64,000 nt of DNA from the NCBI RefSeq assembly GCF_031877795.1, contig NC_133958.1, positions 5,394,001 to 5,458,000 on the forward strand, given 5' to 3'. This stretch comes from Strix aluco (taxonomy: Eukaryota > Chordata > Aves > Strigiformes > Strigidae). A program made the position numbers and the translations under genes. Below, in pieces: positions 45,782 through 56,804 of this stretch. Position 1 is the stretch's first letter, and every line of letters begins with the position of its first letter. The notes beneath the pieces are model-generated. The model searched no databases and was not told where the DNA came from. It worked only from the letters and a program-made list of their open reading frames with translations.

Positions 45782-45876
45782 GATCCTTCCGGTTCATGGT
45801 CAGTGATGAATGGGAGCGGCACGCGCGTGCGTGAGATGTGCGCCCTGTGTTACGCACGGCACAGCCCCTTCTGAGC
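45782..45876 (+). ncRNA. SNORD13: U13 box C/D small nucleolar RNA
   Basis: About 95 nt aligning along its length with human U13 as remembered: GATCCTT 5' end, GGTTCATG, box C GTGATGA at 45803-45809, the conserved GTGAGATGTG block, GTTACG near the 3' part, and box D CTGA at 45871-45874. U13 is an independently transcribed snoRNA that pairs with the 3' end of 18S rRNA and directs NAT10-dependent cytidine acetylation in helix 45. The position between TTI2 and RNF122, divergent from TTI2, is the human SNORD13 position. The first bases TGATCCTTCCG (45781-45791) are perfectly complementary to the 3' end of 18S rRNA. It is shorter than human U13 (about 104 nt). Exact ends are inferred. Confidence 0.9.
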
Positions 45877-45900
45877 GCCGGGGGGTCGTGGCGTCACCCA

Positions 45901-45908
45901 TGACGTCA
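45901..45908. promoter_or_regulatory. Palindromic CRE (TGACGTCA)
   Basis: An exact full cAMP-response element about 25 bp beyond the U13 3' end. It could serve TTI2 or U13 at a distance, or be incidental. A second exact copy lies at 41112-41119 in the last MAK16 intron. Confidence 0.45.
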
Positions 45909-45920
45909 TTTTGTCTTACA

Positions 45921-45935
45921 CGTTTGAAAAATCAG
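45921..45935 (+). terminator. SNORD13: Possible snRNA-type 3' box after U13
   Basis: GTTTGAAAAATCAGC resembles the 3' box consensus GTTTN0-3AAARNNAGA. The gap of about 45 nt from the mature U13 end is longer than the usual 9-19 nt, so this is tentative. Confidence 0.35.
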
Positions 45936-46031
45936 CGGCTGCTTGCCTCACCGATATTCTGGCGCCTCTTCAGCCCTCTGCGTTCAAACGCTGCGAGCCC
46001 CCACAGCTCAGACTGGCTGGGAAATTGTCCG

Positions 46032-46037
46032 TTTAAT
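46032..46037 (-). other. RNF122: Candidate polyadenylation signal (RNF122)
   Basis: ATTAAA on the minus strand (TTTAAT on plus), about 370 nt past the RNF122 stop. If used, the RNF122 3' UTR covers 46020-46409 and ends about 140 bp from the convergent U13 gene. The interval also holds G-rich (46145-46155) and A-rich (46226-46240) runs. Confidence 0.4.
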
Positions 46038-46409
46038 CGTTGTTTTACACAAAACTATATAACCCCCCCCCGCCACGCGGGGAGCCTGAGAGTCCGGAGG
46101 GGATCAGGTACAAAAATTGTGTAGAAAAGGGAGAGGAGGGAGCGGGGGGGGGGGGACGCAGCCTCCGCCTGTGCCGTGGGGCTCAGTTTAACCCCAGGGT
46201 GGTGCCGGCCCCCCGCGGAGTGACGTAAAAAAAAGAAAAAATATCCCAACCAACCACCCCCGCCCCCCGAAACAAAGCAACGACCTGCGCGTTAAAAATC
46301 CCAACTCAGAAAAATCCGAATCCTTCAAGACGAAGCGTTCGACCCCCTCCCCTCGCCGGGGCTGGGCGCGGGGTCCCGGCGGGATCTGCGGGGCGAGGAG
46401 CAGGGCCGC

Positions 46410-49400
46410 TCACACCAGCTCGTCCAGGAGGGTGTCGATGGCGGCGCGGGGCGGCGCCGGCCCCGCCAGGGGCTTGTTGCACATGGGGCAAACGCAACGC
46501 ACCTCCAGCCACTTCACCAGGCACCTGCGGGGCAGAAACACGGCCTGGGTGATCCCCGCACCGGAACCCCCCCGCCCTGCTGCCCGCCGCCGGGGCCTGA
46601 CTCACTTTCTGTGGAAGGCGTGCTGGCACGGCAGCACCCCCAGCTCCTCCTTCACCCTGAAATCTTCCAGGCAGACGGCGCAGGTCTGCTGCAGGAGGCG
46701 AGACCGAGGGTGAGGGCGGGCGGGATGCTGTGACACCCGCGCGTGGCCCCGCTCCCACCAGGAATGCCGTGGCCGGGGAAATCCTGCTGGTGCTTTTTCC
46801 TGGATATTTCCAGCTGGGAGCTCAGCCCAGCTCCCAAACCACCCCCCGGGGAGGGGGTTTTCCCTCACGATTCCCAGCCCAGCACCGTCGCTCCCGGCCT
46901 CGCTCTGGTTGTGAGCTGCCTTCAACGCCGCGGAGCAGAGGAGACGTGCCCCAGCGCATCGTCCCCTCACGTTACCCCAACTCCATCCCAACCCAGAGGC
47001 GGTACCGCTCACCCCGTGCACGTTCAGCCTCCGGGCATCACCTTTCAAAACCACCTGAGGGAGAAAAGGAGGCAGAGGATGAACGTCAGGAGGGATTTTG
47101 CCAGGAGCCGCAGCGGGAGCAGAATGGCGCTCTGTGTCCCGTCACGCCACTTTTGAACGTGTCCAGCTGGGACGAGCAGCATCGGCCCCCGCTGCGTCCC
47201 CACCCACCTGCACCCACCTCCCGCTCAGCCCCGAATCGCCGCAGGGACGCGCAGAAAACGACCGTCGGCTTTACCTCCTTGTAGCCGAACCGCTCGCTCT
47301 GAGCCTGGTGCCGCAGTTTGCTGGAGAGGGGGAGAAAAAGGCACTGTGAGTTTTACAGCATCCTCAAGGGTCACGTCTGAGCATTGCAGCCAAAATTACT
47401 CAGGAGGCACCTGAAATCAGGGGAACGCACCCTTCCCGACCAGGATTTTGGGGATAAGCAGCTCTGAGGCTGCGCTCGAGCAGTGTGGCCAGGGGCAAAA
47501 CCAGCCCAAGGCCGTGCCCCGGGCAGAGCTGCTCCCGCAGCACCGCGGGGCCCTGTGCCGCCGGCAGGAATCGGCAGCGGGGAGCGATAAGAGCCAGCAG
47601 CCCCGATTGTTTGCCTTAGGAAGTCGTTGGTGGCGCAGGAAGCGCTGTATTTCCAGTGCTTGCTCGCCCGCCGGCAGCTCCCAGCCCCGCCGTGACCTTG
47701 GCCGGGGCGAGGGCGCCGGGGAAAACTGCCTGGCAGAGAAACCCAGCGAGACGTGGGGAGAAGGGGACCGCTCGCAGCCTTCGCTTCTCCTCCAACCGAG
47801 ACACGTGCTTCCGACGTCCCAGAAATGGCTGAGAGATGCACGGGACGTCGGCGGAGCCGGGGCACCCTGCAGGGAAGGACTGAGCCACCCAGGGCCCTGC
47901 AGAAACGCCAGCTGCTGCCTCGGCTTCGGGTTTAAAAATAGCCCTCCCTGAACAGGGAGTGTAATGTAAAGACACATCCTCTCCCGGGCAGCACTGCTCC
48001 TTCCCTGCCCAACACAATGCGTCCCTCCGCGTGGTCCCCTGAAAAACAAGAGCCCCTTCCTGCATTTCCTGCCCCGCTCTGGCCGCAGGGGACTGCGGGG
48101 ACCACGGTCACGCCTGGCCCCAGCACGGCGGGTGACCGGCCCCACTCCTCAGGGCAGATCCTTCTGGCAAGCGGCTCCCGTGTTACGGGATAAAACAACG
48201 GGGCGCTGGGAAGGGCTGGGGGTGCCCCGGGGATGCCGACCCACCGCTGCAGCCCCCCCCCGCTCACCTGATGAAGTAGCAGCAGAAGATGAGGCTGAGC
48301 ACGAAGACAAAGATGCCGGTGCCAAAAATGACCATGTAGATGTTCAGCGGCAGGTCCTGGAATGTGATGGGAGGCATCGTGCAGGGTTTACTGGTATAAA
48401 TCAGCCCCAGACTGCAGGAGCACCCTTCGGGGGGGAGAGAAGAGTCAAGTGTTTAGGATGGAAGAAGGGGAAAAAGAGGTGAAGAGGATGTTCTGTGAGA
48501 GCAGAGGGAGCCTGGGCTGACTCCGTCCCCTCCGGAGTTTGCAAAGTGGGCAGAAACCAATGCCAAGACACCGTCCCGTGGCCTGCGGATCAGAGATCTC
48601 CCCAGGAAGAGCAGCTCAGTGCGGCACGGGCAGCGCACACCGCTGCATTTCTGCAGTCACAAAACCCTTCTCCAGCAGCACAAACGTACCCCAGGCAGCA
48701 GCCAGGCGTCTGGGAGAAAAGGAGGCCCCGTGCTCTCATCTCCAGAGAAATACATGGAGGCTGGAAAGGGATTTAGGGAAGGACAGAGCGAAAAAAGAGC
48801 TTGAAAAACAAGAACAGTTGGCGTCTGTCATTGCTCCGTGGGAGCCAGAAAGAGCAAGTGGCTGGTTCGTCCTTGGGGCTGGGAGACGCGCCGGGGCTGT
48901 GCAGGAGCACGTTTAGCACCACAGCGACCGAATTCCCTTTTCCGAGCAAAAACGTGGCACGCGCCGGCCACACGCCGCTGCCTGGGCCACCACCTCTCAC
49001 TGCCAGTCTGACACCACAGGGGAAAGGCGGAGGAGGGTGTCACGCAGAGGCAGGTGACAGCGCGGCCACCCCAGGGGGGTCCCCACCCAACCAAGGGGGA
49101 AAGGCACGGAAATCCCAGACCCGCTGACACTGCCTCCTCTGGGAGCCAGTGCAAAGTCAGGCTCTTGATGTCTGGAAATCATGCTGACCCCCACAAGAGC
49201 TTTGAGTTCTCATCAGATCTTGCTCAGACGGGACTTTAAAGGCGAGCAGCCCCCAGGCCCATCTGTGCTCCGCGGAGCATCTCCCCCCGCCCCTTCCGCT
49301 CAGCACCCTCGGCTCCCACGCTGTGCAATCTCATCAAAAAGCTCCTCCAGAAACACTTCTGGGTTTAATTACAGCCCACTAAAATCCCCCGCCTGTTTCT

Positions 49401-52400
49401 CATGAGAGGGTGAAATTTGCTCCCCGCCACGGAGAGCAGAGACAGGAAGAGAGCGGGTGGCAGAAACCTCTGCACGAGCCGCGAGGTCCCAGGTTTGGTC
49501 TGTCTGGGTGCCCCCCCCCGCCGTGATAGGGAGCAAAGGCAGCAGTGTGGGCTCCCTCACCAGCCCCCCCAGAGAGGCCCAGATCATCTGGGTAGGAAGT
49601 GGAGCCCGGGCAGGACGGGCAGGCGGCACCCCTGGGGCGGGATCCTGCCCGGGGACACAGTTCCCAGCTATTCCCGGGCATCTGTGTTGCCACGTGCTTT
49701 GAATTTACGTGTCCCCCTGATGAAGTGGCCAAAGCCACCATGGCCAGGGGGGCACTGGGTGGTTTGGTGCTGTGTAGCTGCAGCAGGCACCGGACAAGAG
49801 TCTGGACTGTAGGAAACAGGGTTTTACTGCTACAGAGGGCAGAGCCACTGGCCGATCTTTGCCTCTTGCAATCGCTGGAGAATTCATTGGCCGCCTCAAC
49901 TACAGAGCGAGAAAGGGAGGATTTGTTTGTTGGGTCCTTCTCTCCCAGCCTTCTGCTCTTGAGACCACCAGGTGCAGGAAAGGACAATAGGAAAGGTTAT
50001 TATTTTTTTTTTTTTCCATTTCCCTGCTGGAAATGATTGAGAAATGCTCCAAAAACCCACCAGTGTATCAGCTCTGAAAAAAAACCCCACTGAGCAACGA
50101 AATGAGGTAACGCTGGTGCACACGGTGGTGGGACACCGGCTGAGGAGCAGCTGCTGATGGTCGGAGGAAGCCTCATTCAAAGTTGGCCAGACAGCGAGCG
50201 GTGGGTTGTGGTAACAATACCAGGTCACAAGCGAAACAGTAACACTTCCTAGGTGTAATTCAAATGGAGAACTATTCCAAGAATCTCCCAAAAAGCACCA
50301 GCCGCTCCCCTCCGTGCCACGAGAGCCGTGGTGACGGCAACAGCTCAAACCCAAGTTACAGCCTCCGAGAGCAGCCCGAAGGGCGGCTGCTGCCCACAGC
50401 GAGCACTCGCTCTGCTCGTGCCGCAGCAAGGGGTGACCTGGCCCTGCTCCATGGGCACCCGTGGAGAGATGGAAAAGTCCTTGTCCGGAGCCAACAGGAG
50501 GAGAATCGGCTCCGCAGAGAGCAGGGAAAGGCCGGGGTGTGCATCCCAGAGGTTTTCCGGGAGAAGCACCAGGCAGGCTGGGAAGGAGAACCCGGAGGGA
50601 GACTAACTGCCGATCCCATGCTGACCTCCCCAGTGCTCGTCTTAAGGGGCTCAAAACCCGGCGTACGAACCTCTGAACGTCGCACCCAGACATCGCTCCT
50701 CTGCACGGGGTTGTCCCTACGCTCCCCGCGCTCTGCCCGGCTGCGCCCCATCCTGTGGGGCAGAAATCGTATTCCCCAACCCCGCGAGCTGCAAACTGAG
50801 CACTGCTCCATGTTAGAAGCTCGAATTCCCCCCAGGTGGCAACAGCTGTGTGTGAAAGCCACACGGGAGAGGGGCAGCCACACCAGCAGCAGTATAAAAA
50901 CTGAGGTGGAACAAGAGATGCTGCAACTTGCAGCCGCGTAGCGAAGGAAGCAGAGAGGAGCTGGTCTAACATGTCCCTGCCAGCTGTAACACAGCTGGCA
51001 AGGCTGATTTTAAACTCACCAGCTTAGCAAGGCTCATTCCTGGCTTTCAGGAATTCATGAGCTCCAGGCTGCGGTGCCGAAAAGCGAGCGTGGCTCCGGG
51101 GAAGTGCCCTTTCCTGGTCGGGGAGCAGCCATCGCCTCGGCTGGGATGAGAAGGTCCTGCCAGGACAAGCCCTCGAGCAGGGGGTCTCAGCGAGGCAAGG
51201 AAGCTGCTGAGCCCAGCCTCCCCGAAAAGCAAGGTCCTCCCCACCCCGGCCGGCCCCTTCCCCTCCCGCTCCTCCCCACCAGAGCTCATCGACATGGTGG
51301 GCGCGTTGGCTGAGCGATGGTTTTGATTAGCGCAAACCCCTTCGCCTGACAAAGGCGTTCGTATTTTTAGTTCAAGGGGAATGGATCAAATCTGGTTTTA
51401 ACTGACATGAAATGAAGACCTGATGGGCACCAAACCCGTTTCACCAGCTCAAGTCCACCAGTTCTGTACCTGAAAGCAGAACCCCTGAAGGCAGTGTGCT
51501 GGAGCAATTATTTAGTTGAAAAATGAGAAAAGAGGGATCATGACACATCTGTGGAAGCACCTACAGACACGCACTGACTTTCTGGACTCTTCTCGCTACA
51601 GGAAGGATGCTCAGAAAGGTGGTTCATTTTGCCAGCAAAGTGTTTTTTACGCAAACTGCAAAACCTCTTTGTAAGCAGAAGCAGCGAAGGTGCAGTCTGA
51701 CCTGTGGGGGCTGTGGGTTGCACCACCACCTCTTCCTCCTCCTCCTCCTCCTCCTCCTCCTCCTCCCCACAGGGCTCCCTGGCAGATTTAAGCGCTGAGC
51801 TGGCCTAAATCCCCCCGCTGCCCGCTGAGGTGAGGACATGCAGTGCCTCCGCTGGAGCTGGCTAACGGGGCGACCCCAGCGCTGCTCCCCCCACCCCAAA
51901 CCCCACAGCACGACTTCGGCCGGCGCTTCGGCCGGTCCCTCTGCAAACGCAGACCCTCGCGCTCCAGCCGCGCAACAGGACGCAACAGTTTGCAATATTT
52001 CACAGTATTTCAAGTCAGGACCGACACAAGTTTCTGCCCGTACTGCGCAGGCACGGGGTTTTTGCTGAGCAGAGCTTCTCCCTCACCCCAATTCTTGTTC
52101 AATAAAACAAATGGAAAACTCAGCAGGTCATTAAATAAAACCATTCTTTCTACTCCCACACAAAAGCTGTGGGCTTTGCATCAGAAAATTGAATGCAGCT
52201 TCCATATAATTTTTGCTGTGATGCTGGAATAGGCTTCCTGCAAAAGTTGCCCCCGAGCCAAGCAGTTCTCCAGGGGGGATAACCAGCTCCCCCCCAAATC
52301 AAGTTACGGTGACTGCAGCGTCCCCGGAACTACAGCTGAGCAACCAGAGGAGAAGTTGGGATGCAAGAGCGGAGCTGCAGTGCCGAGGCAGCACAGCACC

Positions 52401-53502
52401 TGCCGTCTGCTGAGATATTTTCAATACACCTATTTATGTTGATTTCTTTACTGGCTCTCAGACTTATTTACACCAGTGGCCCCAGTTCTGCAAAGGCCCT
52501 TAACAACACACAGATAAGCGATTTTGCTGGACTCTGCTGATTTAAATATTTGCGAGCTCAGGGCTCAAAGCCAAAACGTACAAGTCAGATGCCCATGGCT
52601 GGTCTCCTAAACCCACGTCTTGGCCTCTGAACAAGAGCAGGCTCCGTTCCCGGTGCTTCCCAAAGCCCGTGCCTGGGGAAGATGGTGAGAGCCGTGGCTG
52701 TTCAGAGCCTCTAAAAACAAAGTTTCTCTTTTTTTTAGGACGTTTCTCTCACCCAGCCAAGTTCGCATTTGCTGCTGTGCAGCGTTTACGTGCATGCTGC
52801 CGAATGGAAACCCACGCGCTCGCTGCACGCCCAGGGCTCGCTGCCCGCGGGACCGGCGCCCTCGTACCCCCCAGGCTGCACGAGAACACCCCAGGTACAC
52901 GTTACCGGAGAGGAAGCCACTGGCTGCGTTCTATTTAGCTTCAAAGGCTGTAACCCTTTCATAAATTAAAATAACCCAGCCTTTGTTTCTCAAGCAGGGC
53001 TTTGATGGGAGAACTCCCAGCGCAGCTTCTCAACTACTTAGTCATAAAAATGAAACCACTTCTCATTTAAACCAAAACCCCCTCACATGTGCAGACTCAG
53101 TTCCACGTTCCTCAGGATTTCTTACAGCGAACGCGAGAGCGAGGAGCCAGGGCCTTGGCTGGGGTCCGTTAAAAATAAGTTTATTCCACTTCTGCGGACA
53201 GATGAAAGAGGGCGGGTGGGTTATTTTTTTTTTCCCTCGCAGCCAGCACACGAAGCGAAAGCATGGCAAACTCATTTAGTCCTTGGCTTTATTCCTGGGA
53301 ACCCAGCGGGACTCGCTGCTCTGGAAGTAAAACGGCCTCCCCGGCTCATCCCCTGGGCGGCAGGACCGGGGCTCCCGGGGACCCACCGGAGGGACCGGGG
53401 TGGGGAAGGGGGGGGCCACCCGCTGCCCCCCAACTCCCCGCCCCGCAGCCCGCCCCCCCTCGCCCCCCCGGTTTTACCGTCGCACCGCTGGAACGGGGGC
53501 AT
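46410..53502 (-). CDS. RNF122: RING finger protein 122, membrane E3 ubiquitin ligase
   Basis: Six exons, from the start: 53478-53502, 48268-48424, 47275-47320, 47013-47054, 46606-46688, 46410-46524. They total 468 nt, giving 155 aa, exactly the human length, with all phases continuous. Exon 1 encodes only MPPFQRCDG (human MHPFQWCNG) and is followed by a GTAAAA donor and a 5 kb intron. A single membrane helix spans about residues 36-60 ([20 protein letters not shown]), followed by a basic stalk. The RING-H2 domain has C93, C96, C111, H113, H116, C119, C130 and C133 with canonical spacing, and the tail is IDTLLDELV. Mammalian RNF122 is an ER-membrane E3 ligase reported to interact with CAMLG and act in innate immune signalling. 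Intron 1 (48425-53477) contains no other gene I can recognise. The remote first exon is supported by sequence similarity, the splice site and exact phase. Confidence 0.94.
51731..51766. repeat. (TCC)n trinucleotide repeat
   Basis: A TCC array of about 11 units with one early interruption, in RNF122 intron 1. Frames through it give Leu, Arg or Ser runs and are not genes. Confidence 0.85.
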
Positions 53503-53720
53503 CCGGGAGCCGCTCCGCGGGGCCCGGCCGGCTCGGCCGAGCGCGGCGCCGGGCCACGGCGGGGAGCGGGGCTGGGCCGGGCCGGGCTGGGCAAACCCCG
53601 CCCCGGCCCCCCCCGGAGCCGCCCCCGCGGCGGGCGCAGCGCCGAGCACCGCGGGGCTGGGACAGGGCGAGGTGCGGGGAGCTGGAGGCGCGGCTTGCCA
53701 AAGCCCGGGCCCAGGTCGCT
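53390..53720 (-). promoter_or_regulatory. RNF122: CpG-island promoter of RNF122
   Basis: Dense G+C and CpG around the first RNF122 exon (53478-53502), with GGCGGGGC-type GC boxes on both sides. Transcription probably starts upstream of 53502 on the minus strand. Nothing more specific is visible. Confidence 0.6.
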
Positions 53721-54900
53721 CCCCTGAGGGACCTTCCTACCGTGATCCTGGTCCCGGCCACGCAGGTCCCGGTGGCCCACGACGCGGCTCTGAGCCACGC
53801 GTGTTCCCGTGGAACAGGCAAGGGGCTCCGCACCCACACGGCCCCATCGCCCCGCACGTGGCCCGGCTGCGGATCCCAGCCCAGCCCGACGCTGCCTCCG
53901 GAACCTCCCGGAAGGCACCGAGCTCCTCCCGGCTCCCAGCTTTGTGCAGGGGCTGGTTTTGGACACAATCGGTGTCTCCAGCCGGGCTGGGGACCCTGCG
54001 GGTGACCGGTGACCAGAGGGGCCGTGGCAGGACTGGCAGCGCGGGGCCATGAAACGGCCCCCAGGCAGGTGCCTGGCCGCTGCAGGAAGGCGCAGCACGC
54101 CGTGGGCGCTGCTGGTGATCTCACTCTCTGGATTAGTTTGCTGATCCTCCCAACGGCATCTCGCGCCGTGCTCGGAGCCTCCCTGATCCCAGCTTTGTCA
54201 AACAGCAGCCACGCTCCGTGTTCGGGGCCCGACGAGCAGCGGGCTGCACAAAGGGAGCCTCGCAGCGGCGAGGAGCACAAAGCAGAATTGCAAAATCGGA
54301 TGGGAGGCGTTTCCCACCCGCCAGGAGCTCGCCGAGCTGCAATCCTCCCCGCCGAAGCTTCGGGCACGTTGCGGAGCACGGCCAGCCCCCGCGCGTTGTC
54401 CAACACCGGTTCCTCCTCCTCGGCATCTGCAGCCCCTGGCCCCGCTGGCAGCAGTTGCTCTGTTCCCTCTGCCAGCGCCTTTCTGGGATGTGCCGTGACC
54501 CGAGGGCACCTCGAGCGCTGGTAAAAGCAGCGTCCCCAGCCCAGGAGGGCACAGCCAGCCCTTCAGCTAGCCTGGGTGGCTACTGGGTACCAGGGATGTG
54601 AGACCGACATCACCACCTCATCATGGATGGTGATCCCGGTGACTGCCAGCCTGGCTCTGCTTGCCACCAGGAGCCCCCCTTTCTGTCCCCACCACTGGGA
54701 AAAAACAAGTGGGGAGGCCCCACACAGGCCCTGGGCACCCACCAGTGGGGTCTGGCAGGTTCAGCCCCCGGACCGGGGCTCTGGAAGGACTCGGGTCCAT
54801 CTCAGCCCCTCAGGGTGACGCTCTCCCGCCACCGCCCGGGCCAGATGCCGGCCCGAACACGTAAAGCCTGTCCTAAAGCACACAGGGGTGGCCAGACTTT
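53721..54900. other. Intergenic region RNF122-DUSP26
   Basis: GC-rich DNA between the RNF122 promoter and the DUSP26 3' end. Several long open frames exist on both strands only because stop codons are rare in GC-rich sequence. None resembles a known protein. No repeat was recognised. Confidence 0.55.
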
Positions 54901-54915
54901 TTCCTTAGCGCGGTT

Positions 54916-54921
54916 TTTATT
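54916..54921 (-). other. DUSP26: Polyadenylation signal AATAAA (DUSP26)
   Basis: AATAAA on the minus strand about 470 nt past the DUSP26 stop. It implies a 3' UTR from 55389 to about 54900. Confidence 0.65.
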
Positions 54922-55389
54922 TTGACAGGTTAACACTAGGCACGGAGGACACCCAAACACGACGACAAAAGGCCCGTTTGCCTGACCCCACACGCCAGAC
55001 CTAATTCATGTTGCTACACAGACCGAAAACGAATGGGAAAGAGGAGAGGAAACACACAGAGCCTCAGTCTCCTGGGAGGGAGCGATGGGGCTGCTTGGGG
55101 GCTGCATCTGCCACGTGGGAGAACGAAGCCTCGAAGGCTTCCCGGAGCCAAGAGGGATAGAGTAACCTGTAAGGCGGGGCTGAGGCCCGCGGAGGTGTCT
55201 GGGCGTGAGCAGGCTGAGTGGGAGGCTGGACCTTAGGCCTAGCTGAGTGGCAAGATTGCAGGTGGGGGGTCTGTGCTTTACCGCTGGGAACAGCTCGTGT
55301 GGCTGGGGACCCCCTTAGCTGAGGGGGAGGCCCAGGGACCAGCTGCATGTAACCCACCGCTCCCAGCGCACCCCCCCTCACGTCCTCCG

Positions 55390-56776
55390 TCAGGCACTCC
55401 TCTTCAGCCTCAGGGCATTGTCCAGGGCGACCAGCTGGCGCAAGAATCCCCGGTTGGGGATGATGCCGCGGTGGTCCTTGACCGTCTTTATGGCTTCTAC
55501 AAGGGGCATGTGGTGGCGGATCATGAGGTAGGCGAGGACCAAGGTGGCCGACCTGCTCACCCCGACAGCGCAGTGCACCAGGATCCTTCCTGGGGGCGAA
55601 ACACGGGCCATGTCACCGCAGACCAAATGTCCCAACTAAAAACACACTGAGCTGCTTCCCGTGGAGCATCCGGGGGCTGGGCCGTGGGCGTAGGGTGCTG
55701 CGATGCACCGGGGGCCCCTCTTGGCAAAAGCTGTCGGTATGTCCTGATCTCCCAAAGCAGACTGGGACCAGCCACGGCTCAGGACACAGGCCGGGCTGCG
55801 GCCGGGGGGGCCAGTGCTCTCATCCAGCCCCTTCCCTCTTTGGAGGAGGAGATCCCCTGCAGGAGCCACCGTCCCAGGCTAGAAATACCGCTGTTTTCTA
55901 GGATTCTTACCAATAGGATGTCACTCTCAAGTCCCACCTGCCCGGGGCAGTTTCTTCCCCCCCCCGCTGCTTCTCCCCACTTCCCTCCCAGAAATCTTTA
56001 CCACCGACCTTCGTTCAGCGCTTGGTGGATGAAGTCAGCTGCAGGATAAAAGTAGGGGCTCATGTCAAAGGAAGGCGAGTCATGGGCCTCGATGCCCAGG
56101 TAGCGGATGCCCGTGCCCTCGTAGTACTCAGCACCCCCCCGCCACTTGCTGTGCGAGGCGTTGAGGATGTGGGTGATGCGCAGGTGGGCCAGCTCCCGCC
56201 GGTTGGCAGCTATATCTCTGCGGAGAATAACAGTGTGGAGAGGTAGAAGTTTAGACTAATTAAAAGAAAAGTTTCCAAGGACGGCGTGAGGGCTGTCCTG
56301 GACAAACATTTACGCCTGAGATGCAAAGGAAAAATGCCAGAATCTGAAGATTCTTGAATTTTAAGTCAATCTCACATTCCCTGACTCCACGGACACTCCA
56401 CCTCCACCTGCCCCACCGCAGCGGTGCCCTGAACTCTGCACAGCCATGCTTACGTCCTTCTTCCTCCTCTGTCCCGACGTACCGCGCCCATCATGTCCTC
56501 CTCTCCCTCCCATTTCCCAACCTCCCCCTCCCAGATTTCCCCATTTCACAAAAACAGCCCCAAACCCCCCCAGTTCTCATCCTCTTCCGATACATACTGA
56601 TCGCCCAGGTAGAGTCCTGGCCAGACCTCATCCGCGTGATTACAGGCTGTCTTGCCTGTGTACAGCAACCTTTCAAGCTCGAAGACACTGAGGATGGGGT
56701 GGGTGCTGCGCTCGTCCCGTGAGCTCCGGCTCGGGGACCTGGTGCCATTCCTGGAGAACCTGGACAGGAAAGCCAT
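55390..56776 (-). CDS. DUSP26: Dual specificity phosphatase 26 (atypical DUSP)
   Basis: Three coding exons, from the start: 56598-56776, 56009-56217 and 55390-55589. They give 588 nt, 195 aa (human 211); the difference lies at the N-terminus. The protein begins [19 protein letters not shown] and continues with the conserved [20 protein letters not shown]. The catalytic signature is [10 protein letters not shown] with nucleophile Cys136 and Arg142, matching human Cys152 after a 16-residue offset. The general-acid loop is [11 protein letters not shown]. It ends with [13 protein letters not shown] and a basic LRLKRSA tail. DUSP26 is a small neural and neuroendocrine phosphatase reported to act on p38 MAPK, p53 and KIF3-associated substrates. 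An acceptor-like CCCCACAG just upstream (exon edge near 56804) leaves an open in-frame lead of nine codons, so an upstream exon could extend the N-terminus. The exon 2 donor is an unusual GTCGGT. Confidence 0.94.
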
Positions 56777-56804
56777 TGGAGCTGCCGAGACCCACAAGGC
56801 ATAC

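Larger units (their letters stand above)
45050..45960. promoter_or_regulatory. CpG-rich bidirectional promoter region, TTI2 and U13
   Basis: CpG-dense DNA covers the first TTI2 exon and the 422 bp between the TTI2 ATG (45359) and the U13 5' end (45782). Two divergent Pol II units, one mRNA-type and one snRNA-type, share this interval. The same head-to-head arrangement is known in human. Confidence 0.7.

Noticed and set aside
49896-50972. 358-codon minus-strand open frame in RNF122 intron 1
   Set aside because: Composition is irregular, with Cys/Trp/Ser excess typical of non-coding frames. A competing plus-strand frame covers the same bases, and no domain is recognisable.
53087-54525. Overlapping long open frames on both strands near 53-54.5 kb
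   Set aside because: Stop codons are rare in this GC-rich promoter DNA. The frames overlap each other on both strands and match nothing known, apart from the short true RNF122 exon 1.
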